Part shown: positions 1-7,185 of the stretch, one piece after another
Layout: every line of letters starts with the position of its first letter
Position numbering within the stretch: position 1 is the first letter of the stretch
Assembly (NCBI RefSeq): GCF_943913955.1
Contig: NZ_CALUAE010000009.1
Location: 1 to 64,000 of the forward strand
Source: Mycolicibacterium bacteremicum
GTDB taxonomy: Bacteria; Actinomycetota; Actinomycetes; Mycobacteriales; Mycobacteriaceae
Direction of reading: 5' to 3'
Length of the DNA: 64,000 bases
Notes under the pieces: generated by a model
What the model was told of the DNA's origin: nothing
Database searches by the model: none
The model's input: only the letters and a program-made list of their open reading frames with translations
Position numbers and translations under genes: made by a program

Positions 1-702
1 ACCCGGCTGCGTGCACCGCGGCCCGGCGCCGTCTGGTCGGTGGTGCCCGCCATCGTGCTCGGCCTGCTGATGCTGGAGCCGACAACCGTGCTGGCCGGTG
101 CGATCGTCGCGGGCACGGTGATGTCTCGGCGTCGGCGTGCGACGCGCACATCGGCCCGCGATGCCGAGTCTGCCGACCTGCGCGACGCATTGGACATCCT
201 GGTCGGTGAACTGCGGGTGGGCGCGCACCCGGTCGCGGCACTGGCGGCCGCGGCGGCGGAGGTCGGCGGCCGGGTCGGTCCGTGCCTGGACGAGGTGTCC
301 GCGCGCGGACGGCTCGGCGCCGACATCGCGGACGGGTTGCGTTCGGTGGCAGCGCGTTCGGCGATACCGGCGCAGTGGCAGCGGATGGCGGTCTGCTGGC
401 AGTTGGCTGCGGTGCACGGTGTGGCCGTCGCCACGCTCATGCGCGCGGCCCAGCACGACATCATCGAGCGCAGCCGGTTCCGGCAGCGGCTGGACGCCGG
501 ACTGGCCGGTCCGCGCACCACGGCCGCGGTGCTGGCCGGTATGCCGGTGCTCGGCATCGCGCTGGGCCAACTGATCGGTGCCCGGCCAGTTCAGTTCCTG
601 CTGGCCGGCGGAACCGGCGGTGTGGTGCTTCTCGTCGGGGTGGCTCTGTCGTGCCTGGGCCTGTTCTGGTCGGATCGGATCATCGCCGGGGTGGCGGGAT
701 GA
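1..702 (+). CDS. TadB-like type II/IV secretion F-family membrane protein (5' partial)
   Basis: Reading frame is open from the first base, so the gene begins upstream; about 233 codons are visible against about 266 in the M. tuberculosis Rv3658c counterpart. TadB-type proteins are inner-membrane platform components that work with the TadA ATPase to assemble Flp pili. The visible part has a membrane segment near its start (VVPAIVLGLLMLEPTTVLAG), a basic cytoplasmic stretch, an alpha-helical T2SSF-like region with LVGELRVGAHPVAALAAA, and two hydrophobic segments at the C-terminus. It overlaps the following tadC-like gene by 4 bp (ATGA), which implies translational coupling. The GTG at position 40 is internal and is not the start. 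Function is inferred from the family and gene order. Confidence 0.8.
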   Translation, partial: TRLRAPRPGAVWSVVPAIVLGLLMLEPTTVLAGAIVAGTVMSRRRRATRTSARDAESADLRDALDILVGELRVGAHPVAALAAAAAEVGGRVGPCLDEVSARGRLGADIADGLRSVAARSAIPAQWQRMAVCWQLAAVHGVAVATLMRAAQHDIIERSRFRQRLDAGLAGPRTTAAVLAGMPVLGIALGQLIGARPVQFLLAGGTGGVVLLVGVALSCLGLFWSDRIIAGVAG

Positions 703-1253
703 GCTGGGCGGCCGTGCTTCTCGCCGCCGCGATACTGGTGGGTGCGGGCCCGGCGAGGATGCGCGGAACCGGGGCGGTGGCGGCCGGCGAACCCGGCGTG
801 CCACCGGATCCCCTGGCTGCGGCCTCCTGCCTGGATGTGTTGTCGGCCTGCTTGTCGGCCGGGATGGCCACGGCCACGGCCACGGCGGCCGCCGCACCGC
901 TGGCTCCGCCCCTGTTGCGAGCGCAGTTGACCCGCGCCGCGCACCTGCTCACGTTGGGCGCCGGAAGCGACCGGGCCTGGGCCGATCCCGGCGCCGAGGC
1001 CGACCACCACGGCGCGGCGCTGGCCCGGCTGGCCCGGCGCTCGGCCGTCTCGGGTGCGGCGCTGGCCGACAGCATCGCCGAACTGGCGGACCAGGTGCGC
1101 ACCGACGCCGGGTCGGTGGCCGATGCCGCCGCCGAGCGGGCCGCGGTGCTGATCGCCGGTCCGTTGGGGCTGTGCTACCTGCCCGCCTTCGTCTGCCTGG
1201 GAATCGTCCCGGTGGTGGCCGGCCTGGCCGGTGACCTGATGTCAGGTCTCTGA
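699..1253 (+). CDS. TadC-like Flp pilus assembly membrane protein
   Basis: This 184-residue protein is the partner of the TadB-like platform protein and corresponds in place and length to Rv3657c (about 190 aa). ATG 699 overlaps the upstream TGA in an ATGA arrangement and is preferred over longer forms that would run back through the tadB frame. It has an N-terminal hydrophobic helix (SWAAVLLAAAILVGAGPARM), an Ala-rich helical T2SSF-type middle, and a hydrophobic C-terminal segment from about residue 150 (AAVLIAGPLGLCYLPAFVCL). In Tad systems TadB and TadC are thought to form the membrane base for pilin polymerisation. No prepilin peptidase or outer-membrane secretin lies in the window, consistent with the reduced mycobacterial locus. 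The assignment rests mainly on gene order and topology. Confidence 0.78.
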   Translation: MSWAAVLLAAAILVGAGPARMRGTGAVAAGEPGVPPDPLAAASCLDVLSACLSAGMATATATAAAAPLAPPLLRAQLTRAAHLLTLGAGSDRAWADPGAEADHHGAALARLARRSAVSGAALADSIAELADQVRTDAGSVADAAAERAAVLIAGPLGLCYLPAFVCLGIVPVVAGLAGDLMSGL

Positions 1254-1269
1254 GTGAGAGGAACAGTTG

Positions 1270-1488
1270 ATGGGATTGAAGATTTGGTGGCACAACGCTA
1301 TTCGAACGGCGCAGGCGCGCATCATGGTGTTCGCCACCGACGAATCCGGGATGAGCACCGTCGAGTACGCCATCGGCACGATCGCGGCCGCGGCGTTCGG
1401 CGCGATCCTCTACACCGTGGTGACCGGCGACTCGATCGTCACCGCGTTGTCCAACATCATCGCCAGGGCGCTGAAAACCAATGTCTGA
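1270..1488 (+). CDS. Flp-type pilin subunit
   Basis: Small pilin of 72 residues, the counterpart of Rv3656c (68 aa). It carries the class IVb prepilin motif: Gly followed by MSTVEY, placing Glu at +5 and Tyr at +6 after the expected cleavage, then a hydrophobic helix (AIGTIAAAAFGAILYTVV). ATG 1270 is chosen over the adjacent TTG at 1267 because GAGAGG lies about 10 nt upstream. The leader of about 30 residues is long for Flp pilins, as is usual in mycobacteria. After cleavage the mature subunit would polymerise through its N-terminal helix on the TadB/TadC platform. It lies directly upstream of two TadE-like minor pilin genes. The motif is clear; assembly into real pili by this organism is inferred. 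Confidence 0.85.
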   Translation: MGLKIWWHNAIRTAQARIMVFATDESGMSTVEYAIGTIAAAAFGAILYTVVTGDSIVTALSNIIARALKTNV

Positions 1489-1808
1489 GTGGTGATTCCG
1501 GTGCCGTCACGGTGGAGGCCGCCTTCGCGATCGCGGCGCTGGTTGCGGTACTCGTGGTATGCCTGGCCGGTATCAACGCCACCGTGCTGCAGATCAGGTG
1601 CGTCGACGCCGCCCGTGAGGCGGCCAGGTTGGCCGCTCGCGGCGACGACGGGATCGCCGCGGCCCGCAAGGTCGGCCCCACCGGGGCCACGGTCTCGGTG
1701 GACCGCGACGGGTCCTTCGTGGTGGCCCGGGTCGCCACGACGACGGCGCTGCTGCCGGGGATCACCATCAGCGCCGGGGCGGTGGCGGCCGTCGAGCCGG
1801 GCGGCTGA
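1485..1808 (+). CDS. TadE-like minor pilin (start codon uncertain, probably CTG)
   Basis: Corresponds to Rv3655c. The coding sequence contains a pseudopilin motif, Gly followed by AVTVEA with Glu at +5, then a hydrophobic helix (FAIAALVAVLVVCLAG) and a segment RCVDAAREAARLAARG typical of TadE proteins. No ATG, GTG or TTG lies in frame before the motif. CTG 1485 overlaps the pilin stop as CTGA, mimicking the ATGA overlaps elsewhere in this operon, and is chosen here. GTG 1512 is the first conventional start but would delete the cleavage-site glycine. TadE/TadF proteins are minor pilins that prime or tip Flp pili. The frame is well supported; the start is not. Confidence 0.7.
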   Translation: MSGDSGAVTVEAAFAIAALVAVLVVCLAGINATVLQIRCVDAAREAARLAARGDDGIAAARKVGPTGATVSVDRDGSFVVARVATTTALLPGITISAGAVAAVEPGG

Positions 1809-2142
1809 GGAGACCGGCTCGGCCACCCTGGCGGCCGTCGCGCTGATCACGCTGCTGTTGGCGGTGACCGTCGGTGTGACGATGCTCGGCTCGGTGGTGA
1901 TAGCGCGGCACCGTGCGCAGTCGGCGGCCGACCTCGCCGCACTGGCCGGCGCTGCCGTGCTGGTGTCGGGTCGTCAGGATGCCTGTGCCACAGCCGGTTC
2001 GGTGGTGGGGGCGAACAGCGTGGCACTCACCGAATGCGCGATCGACGGGCTGGACGTGCTCGTGGCCGTAGAGGTCGGCACCGCCCTGCCCGGTCGTAGC
2101 GCCCACGCGCGCGCCCGTGCCGGACCCGGTCGGCCGGCATGA
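1801..2142 (+). CDS. TadE-like secretion-neighbourhood protein (start unresolved)
   Basis: Family-like sequence begins at about 1801 with ETGSATLAAVALITLL, continues through a hydrophobic helix and VIARHRAQSAADLAALAGAA, and ends at 2142 with a Cys-containing C-terminus. It matches Rv3654c and the TadE-like proteins found next to mycobacterial DECH helicases. No start codon lies in this frame for a long way upstream of the conserved N-terminus. The first usable ones (TTG 1858, GTG 1864, ATG 1882) fall inside the membrane helix. The frame is +1 relative to the preceding tadE frame, whose stop is at 1806-1808, so initiation at a rare codon or a +1 ribosomal shift is possible. The role is probably minor pilin; in M. 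tuberculosis other functions have been suggested for this protein. Confidence 0.6.
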   Translation, partial: AAEETGSATLAAVALITLLLAVTVGVTMLGSVVIARHRAQSAADLAALAGAAVLVSGRQDACATAGSVVGANSVALTECAIDGLDVLVAVEVGTALPGRSAHARARAGPGRPA

Positions 2143-2152
2143 CCGGACCCGG

Positions 2153-3256
2153 TCAACCGGCGTGATCGGCCGAGCGGCCCAACCGCAGAATCGATTTGAA
2201 TGCCGCCCTGGTACCCGATTCGGCACCGTCGACCACGGTCGCACCGTGCTCGGCGGCGGCGACCTCCTCGTCGGTGGGCAACCGCATCGACAACAGCGCG
2301 GCATAGGTCTCGTCGTCGAGCTCGATACGATTCACGGTGACGTGGACGGGCGTGAAGCCGCCGCCGTGCGCGGGCAGGCGCAGCACCCGCGCGGTCGGTC
2401 CGTTCACGAACTCCTTCGCCATCGAGAGCACGTGGTGTTCGTCGCCGGGATGCAGCACGCTCTGACCCTTTTCGCCGGCCCGCCAGTCGTAGAACGGGCA
2501 TGGCTTGTCCAGCCATTTCAGCAGCCGCCAGTGGTTCAGGTCGACGATGGCGCGATGCACCCCAGGGGTGGCCAGACCGTTGAGGATCCGTTGCGCCAGA
2601 TCGTCGGGCTGCACCACCGGGCCCTCGACGACGCTGCGCCAGTTCATCGCGCGGCAGATCAACCGCTCGCTGCCGTCGTCCTGCGGTTCGGTGACCGCCC
2701 GGGCGACGAAGCCGACGGTGATCGGCTGCCCGCGGTAGTCCACGACATTCCAGGTGCTGCACAGGAAGTGGCCGGGCTTGGCCCGGATGACCATCGACAG
2801 CACCTTGGACTCGTTGGGGTTCAACGCGCGGGCCGGCAGATCCTCGGCGAAGGCCCGACCCTGGGTCGCCTCGACGCTGACGTCGCGGCCGGAGTTGGCC
2901 AACGATTCCGGTGTGTCGGTGGCGATCCCGGTACTCAGGTCCCATTTGAGCGGACCGGGCACGGGGCGCTCGGGCGGATCGGCGCCCGGCGGCCCGACCC
3001 ACAGGTGCACGCCGTGGATGACGCCGTCGGACATCTGCACCACCTCGGTGCGGATCACGCGGTCGTGTTTGGGGGTGATGCTGCTCAGCGCGTGACCGGC
3101 GCGCACCGTCTCGCCGATGGCCGACTGGATGGCCATCAGATGCGGATTGCGGCGCAGAAAAGTGCTGATCGGGACGAGGTTCTTGGTCCTGGACCCCTGC
3201 GCGACGACGGCAGGTTCGTCCCCCAGTGTCTCCACGAGCAGCCAGTCGTGGTCCAT
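2153..3256 (-). CDS. Rv3651-like PAS/GAF-fold protein
   Basis: This 367-residue soluble protein resembles the conserved mycobacterial protein Rv3651 (345 aa). As I recall, that family has an N-terminal domain, a middle PAS/GAF-like sensor domain and a C-terminal domain. Visible landmarks are the start MDHDWLLVETLGDEPAVVAQG, a middle segment IHGVHLWVGPP, and a C-terminal segment FYDWRAGEKGQSVLHPGDEHHVLSM. No signal peptide or membrane segment is seen. It lies on the opposite strand to the Tad genes and ends 11 bp after the last one, a convergent arrangement also found in M. tuberculosis. The biochemical function is unknown to me; a sensory or adaptor role is only suggested by the fold. Confidence 0.72.
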   Translation of the reverse strand: MDHDWLLVETLGDEPAVVAQGSRTKNLVPISTFLRRNPHLMAIQSAIGETVRAGHALSSITPKHDRVIRTEVVQMSDGVIHGVHLWVGPPGADPPERPVPGPLKWDLSTGIATDTPESLANSGRDVSVEATQGRAFAEDLPARALNPNESKVLSMVIRAKPGHFLCSTWNVVDYRGQPITVGFVARAVTEPQDDGSERLICRAMNWRSVVEGPVVQPDDLAQRILNGLATPGVHRAIVDLNHWRLLKWLDKPCPFYDWRAGEKGQSVLHPGDEHHVLSMAKEFVNGPTARVLRLPAHGGGFTPVHVTVNRIELDDETYAALLSMRLPTDEEVAAAEHGATVVDGAESGTRAAFKSILRLGRSADHAG

Positions 3257-3566
3257 GGGTGCGAGTTTAACCGCCCGTGGCCGCGCTGCCCGGTGTTTGC
3301 TCGACCTTCGGATTCAGTGGAATTTGGCTGTTCGACCCGTATTTGGGAGCGCCGAATCCCGGTCGCTGGGTGCCAAGTGAGTTGCAGGGGGCACGGTGAA
3401 AAGGTAATTTCCGTCTGCGCCGGTTCGCCGGAGCCTGAAACGGATCGCGTTGTCCGACCGTTTCCACGCAGTAAAAAGTGTGCTCGGCGTTGCTGGTGCG
3501 GTGCGCCACGGACGAGGACGAGACGGTCGACGAGGGGTGGACCTTCCTGTCGGGGGCAGCGCGGCG
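3257..3566. other. Intergenic stretch without a recognisable gene
   Basis: About 310 bp separate the Rv3651-like start from the end of the sftH-like gene. The base composition is locally lower in GC (for example around 3310-3350 and 3400-3480) than in the flanking genes. In M. tuberculosis a small PE-family gene lies in this interval, but no PE motif, ribosome-binding site or convincing codon bias is visible here. It most likely carries the promoter of the minus-strand Rv3651-like gene. Confidence 0.4.
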
Positions 3567-5930
3567 TCAGTGCTGGGCCAGCTCGCCGAGCACCATGCGC
3601 AACACGCGCACGGCTCCCGCCTTGTCCAACGGGTCGTTGCCGTTCCCGCATTTCGGTGATTGCACACACGACGGGCAGCCCGCCGGGCATTCGCACGCCT
3701 CGATCGCGGCCGCGGTCGCCTCCCACCACAGCGTCATCTGCCGATATCCGCGGTCGGCGAAACCCGCACCGCCCGGATATCCGTCGTAGACGAAGATCGT
3801 CGGCAACCCGTCCTCCGGCCCGATCGCCGTCGACACCCCACCGATGTCGCCCCGGTCGCAGCTGGCCACCAGCGGCAGCAGGCCGATCGCGGCGTGCTCG
3901 GCCGCATGCAGCGATCCCGGCACCTGCAGTGGGTCTATCCCGTTGGCGTACAACAACTCCGGGCTGATGGTGCACATCACGGCGACGGTGTCCAGCGTCC
4001 TGGTGGGCATCTCCAGCTCGATGAAGTCGATGACCTCGCCGTCGAGGCGCCGGCGCAGATACCCGGTGACGGTGTTGGACACCGAGACCGGCACGACGCC
4101 GACCGTGACCGGCCCCAGCACGCGACGCTCACCCTCGCCGGTGACCGCGATGTCGGTGACCTCCCGCGCCGCGGTGGTGTAGCCGGGGTCCTCGGCGTGC
4201 ACCAGCGCGATACCGTCCTCGAAGTCCAGACTGTCGACGACATAGCTCTCACCCTGGTGCAGGTACACCGCCCCGGGATGTACCGAGGCCGGCGCCTGCC
4301 CGGTGCCCGCCGTCCCGAGGATGCGCCCCGTCCCCGATTCCAGGATGGCGATCTGCCCGCCCGAGGACCCCCGGATGTCCACCGCCGGGTGCGGATCGAT
4401 CTCCGGGGCCGGAAACCACCCGTTGGCGCGTCGACGCAGCAATCCGTCGTCGACAAGGGCTTCGGCGACGGATTCGGCATCCCAGGTCCGCACCTCGGCA
4501 TCGGTCAACGGCAGTTCGGTGGCCGCGCACAGCAGCTGCGGGCCGAGCACGTACGGATTGGCCGGATCGATCACCACTTTCTCGATGGGCCTGGCCAGCA
4601 GTGCGCGGGGGTGGTGCACCAGGTAGGTGTCCAGCGGGTCGTCGCGGGCGACCAGCACGATCAGCGCGCTCTGGCCGCGCCGCCCGGACCGCCCGGCCTG
4701 CTGCCAGAACGAGGTGACGGTGCCCGGGAACCCTGCCAGCACCACGGCGTCCAGGCCCGCGATGTCGACCCCGAGCTCAAGGGCGTTGGTGGTGGCCACC
4801 CCACGCAGCTCGCCCTCGGACAGCGCCTGTTCCAGGGCGCGACGGTCCTCGGCCAGATAGCCCGCCCGATAGGAGGCGACCCGGTCGGCGAGATCGGGGG
4901 CCACCTCCTCCAGCCGTGCCGCGGCCGCCAGCGCGGTGAGTTCGGCGCCGCGCCGGGACCGCACGAAGGTCAGGGTGCGCGCCCCCTCGGCGATCAGATC
5001 CGCCATCACCCGCGCGGATTCGGCGCCGGCCGACCGGCGCACCGGCGCGCCGTTCTCACCGACCAGATCGTCGAGCAGCGCCGGCTCCCACAGCGCGACG
5101 GTCCGGCCGCCGTGCGGTGAGCCGTCCTCGGTCACCGCGGTGACGGTCTGACCGATCAGCTGGGCGGCCGTCTCGGCCGGTGCGGCGGTGGTGGCGCTGG
5201 CGAAGATCACCGTCGGCGAACCGGAGTACCGCTCGCACAAGCGCAGCAGCCTGCGCAGCACCAGGGCGACATTCGAACCGAAGATGCCACGGTAGTAATG
5301 GCATTCGTCGACGACGATGTATTGCAGGTTGCGCAGGAACACCGCCCAGCGGGCGTGGTTGCGCAACAGCGACAGGTGGATCATGTCCGGATTGGAGAAG
5401 ATCCACCTGGAGCGTTCCCGGGCGAATCTGCGCAGGTCGGTCCCGGCGTCACCGTCATAGGCGCACGGCGCGACATCGCGCAGCGCCGGCACCTCCTCGC
5501 ACAGGCCGTGTGCGGCGCGCAGCTGGTCGTGGCCGAGGGCCTTGGTGGGCGACAGATACAGGGCGCGGGCCCGCGGGTCGGCGGCCAGCGCGGTGAGGAT
5601 CGGCAGTTGGTAGCCCAGCGACTTGCCCGAGGCGGTGCCGGTGGAGAGCACCACGTGCCGCCCGGTGTGCGCCAGCTCGGCGGCCTCGACCTGATGCGAC
5701 CACGGTGTGGCGACCCCGCGATCGGCGAAGGCGGCCACGACATCGGGGTCGGCCCAGTCCGGCCAGGGCCGGGTGGCGCTGCGCCGGGGCGGGATGTCCT
5801 CGACATGGCGGATCGGATGCTCGTCGGCGGGGGTGCCCCGGACGGCGCAGGACAGCAGGTCACGACCGAAATCGGACCCGGTATTCGTCCCCGGCGCGGA
5901 CACGACGCTCCCTTCGGTGTTCACCAGCAT
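3567..5930 (-). CDS. sftH: SftH-family superfamily II DNA helicase
   Basis: A 787-residue DEAD/DEAH-type helicase, the counterpart of Rv3649 and of M. smegmatis SftH, a 3'-to-5' DNA-dependent ATPase and translocase related to yeast Hrq1. Motif I GTASGKS is at about residues 98-104, motif II DECH at 208-211, motif III SAT follows in FASATTAAPAET, motif V is TNALELGVDIAG and motif VI is QQAGRSGRRGQ. The C-terminal part is a DUF1998-like domain with a Cys cluster (CECPAGCPSC and a further Cys) that should bind a metal. It lies between the Rv3651-like gene and cspA, as in other mycobacteria. The likely role is genome maintenance. The start ATG 5930 is followed by a possible GTG start at codon 3. 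Confidence 0.9.
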   Translation of the reverse strand: MLVNTEGSVVSAPGTNTGSDFGRDLLSCAVRGTPADEHPIRHVEDIPPRRSATRPWPDWADPDVVAAFADRGVATPWSHQVEAAELAHTGRHVVLSTGTASGKSLGYQLPILTALAADPRARALYLSPTKALGHDQLRAAHGLCEEVPALRDVAPCAYDGDAGTDLRRFARERSRWIFSNPDMIHLSLLRNHARWAVFLRNLQYIVVDECHYYRGIFGSNVALVLRRLLRLCERYSGSPTVIFASATTAAPAETAAQLIGQTVTAVTEDGSPHGGRTVALWEPALLDDLVGENGAPVRRSAGAESARVMADLIAEGARTLTFVRSRRGAELTALAAAARLEEVAPDLADRVASYRAGYLAEDRRALEQALSEGELRGVATTNALELGVDIAGLDAVVLAGFPGTVTSFWQQAGRSGRRGQSALIVLVARDDPLDTYLVHHPRALLARPIEKVVIDPANPYVLGPQLLCAATELPLTDAEVRTWDAESVAEALVDDGLLRRRANGWFPAPEIDPHPAVDIRGSSGGQIAILESGTGRILGTAGTGQAPASVHPGAVYLHQGESYVVDSLDFEDGIALVHAEDPGYTTAAREVTDIAVTGEGERRVLGPVTVGVVPVSVSNTVTGYLRRRLDGEVIDFIELEMPTRTLDTVAVMCTISPELLYANGIDPLQVPGSLHAAEHAAIGLLPLVASCDRGDIGGVSTAIGPEDGLPTIFVYDGYPGGAGFADRGYRQMTLWWEATAAAIEACECPAGCPSCVQSPKCGNGNDPLDKAGAVRVLRMVLGELAQH

Positions 5931-6187
5931 GTATCCCCAGGTGAATTGTTCACTACTTGATCGTGCCGAGACTGTCGCTGGGGCGTTGAACGTGGTTGAC
6001 TAAAGGTGGTCGCAGCTTCTGTGTTCGTGTTTTGGCACCCGCAGGATCGTCGTTGCGATCGCGGTTCCTGCGAGGGTTGTAGGTCGGGTCGAGTTCCGAC
6101 GACACACGCGTTGGTAAGCGGTCGGAACGGGCCCGGTACACCGGACGTCGGTGAACCGCACCCGGTAAGAGAAGGAAAGTACGAAAG
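5931..6187. promoter_or_regulatory. Divergent promoter region of sftH and cspA
   Basis: This 257-bp region separates the start of the minus-strand helicase from the plus-strand cold-shock gene. It contains TTG-rich -35-like elements near 5957 and 5985-5995 and ends in a purine-rich ribosome-binding stretch (GAGAAGGAAAG) just before the cspA ATG. A long 5' leader is characteristic of cold-shock genes, and the space here would allow one, but no single -10 element stands out. Confidence 0.4.
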
Positions 6188-6391
6188 ATGCCACAGGGAA
6201 CTGTGAAGTGGTTCAACGCGGAGAAGGGCTTCGGCTTCATCGCCCCCGAGGACGGCTCCGCTGACGTTTTTGTCCACTACACGGAGATCCAGGGGTCGGG
6301 CTTCCGCACCCTGGAGGAGAACCAGAAGGTCGAGTTCGAGGTCGGCCAGAGCCCCAAGGGCCCCCAGGCCACCGGCGTCCGCGCCGTCTGA
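6188..6391 (+). CDS. cspA: Cold-shock protein CspA
   Basis: A 67-residue single cold-shock-domain protein (counterpart of Rv3648c). It acts as a nucleic-acid-binding chaperone that melts RNA secondary structure. RNP1 is KGFGFIAP (about residues 14-21) and RNP2 is VFVHY (27-31), with the classical start GTVKWFNAEKGFGF. The gene has a strong purine-rich ribosome-binding site, a long upstream leader and a strong intrinsic terminator immediately downstream at 6409-6436, so it is monocistronic. Length and sequence are typical of actinobacterial CspA. Confidence 0.97.
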   Translation: MPQGTVKWFNAEKGFGFIAPEDGSADVFVHYTEIQGSGFRTLEENQKVEFEVGQSPKGPQATGVRAV

Positions 6392-6408
6392 TCCAGCGCA
6401 ACACGAGG

Positions 6409-6436
6409 ACACCCCCGGCCGAGCCGGGGGTGTTTT
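6409..6436 (+). terminator. Intrinsic terminator of cspA
   Basis: Perfect 11-bp stem ACACCCCCGGC (6409-6419) / GCCGGGGGTGT (6423-6433) with a CGA loop, followed by a short T run (6434-6436). It lies 18 bp after the cspA stop codon and is the best-formed intrinsic terminator in the window. Confidence 0.88.
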
Positions 6437-6460
6437 CGTATCCGACGCCGGTGCGGTTGC

Positions 6461-6489
6461 CCCGTCGCTTCGCCCGCCCCGGATAGTGT
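6461..6489 (+). promoter_or_regulatory. Leaderless promoter of the Rv3647c-like gene
   Basis: A TAGTGT -10-like hexamer (6484-6489) lies 13 nt before the GTG start at 6497, the spacing expected for a leaderless transcript. It is directly preceded by a 21-bp C-rich element (6461-6481) that recurs with one mismatch at 31657-31677 in front of another leaderless start. Confidence 0.45.
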
Positions 6490-6496
6490 CGTCCGG

Positions 6497-7075
6497 GTGA
6501 GCCAGCTGTCCTTCTTCTCGGCGGAGTCGGTGCCCCCGGCCATCGCCGATCTGACCGGGCTGCTGGCTGCCCAGGGGCAGGTGGTGATCTCCGGTGACCA
6601 GGCCCGGTTCTCGGTGGTGGTCGACGGGCTCTGGCGTGCGGTCGGGCTGGCCGAGATGATCACCGAGGCCGGGTTGACGCCCGAGATCGCCCGTACTGAC
6701 GAGAACAACCCGCTGGTGCGCACCGCGCTGGACACCCGGCTCGTCGAGGTCGCGGGCGCCTGGACGCGCGGTGCGGTCAAAACTGTTCCGGGAAGTTGGC
6801 TGCCCGGTCCCCGTGCCCTGCGGGCGTGGACGCTGGCCGCCGGGACGCCCGAGGCCGACCGATACTTGCTGGGACTGGATCCGCACGCACCCGACACCCA
6901 TGCGCCGTTGGCATCGGCGCTGATGCGGGTGGGAATCGCGCCGACTCTGATCGGTACCCGCGGGTCCCGTCCGGCGTTGCGGGTGAGCGGTCGTCGACGC
7001 CTGTCACGGCTGGTGGAGAACGTCGGGGAACCCCCGGGGGACACCGAAGCGTTCGCACACTGGCCGCGAATATAA
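6497..7075 (+). CDS. Conserved hypothetical protein (Rv3647c-like)
   Basis: A 192-residue protein that starts with GTG and equals Rv3647c in length and position, between cspA and topA. No signal peptide, membrane span or catalytic motif is evident. Sequence landmarks are MSQLSFFSAES, a segment QVVISGDQARFSVVVDGLWR, and a basic C-terminus SGRRRLSRLVENVG. Conservation of its place next to topA and cspA across mycobacteria suggests a housekeeping role, possibly nucleic-acid related given the basic C-terminus, but that is inference. A TAGTGT hexamer upstream suggests leaderless transcription from within the cspA-topA interval. I do not recognise a function. Confidence 0.8.
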   Translation: MSQLSFFSAESVPPAIADLTGLLAAQGQVVISGDQARFSVVVDGLWRAVGLAEMITEAGLTPEIARTDENNPLVRTALDTRLVEVAGAWTRGAVKTVPGSWLPGPRALRAWTLAAGTPEADRYLLGLDPHAPDTHAPLASALMRVGIAPTLIGTRGSRPALRVSGRRRLSRLVENVGEPPGDTEAFAHWPRI

Positions 7076-7132
7076 GGTGTCGCGGCGGGCGAGCCAGTTT
7101 GCACATGCCCGCCCCGGATGCCAAATTGTCAG

Positions 7133-7161
7133 TTGCCGGGCACGACAGAACTGCCTGGCAG
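7133..7161 (+). promoter_or_regulatory. Imperfect inverted repeat upstream of topA
   Basis: TTGCCGGGCA (7133-7142) and TGCCTGGCAG (7152-7161) form a 10-bp inverted repeat with two mismatches around a 9-bp centre, 24 bp before the topA GTG. It could be an operator or a 5' leader hairpin; supercoiling-responsive control of topA is known in bacteria, but nothing ties it to this element. Confidence 0.3.
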
Positions 7162-7185
7162 CACAGAAGTGGAGAGTAGAAGAAG

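Noticed and set aside
3257..3566. PE-family gene as in M. tuberculosis
   Set aside because: No PE motif, start signal or coding bias could be found in this interval.
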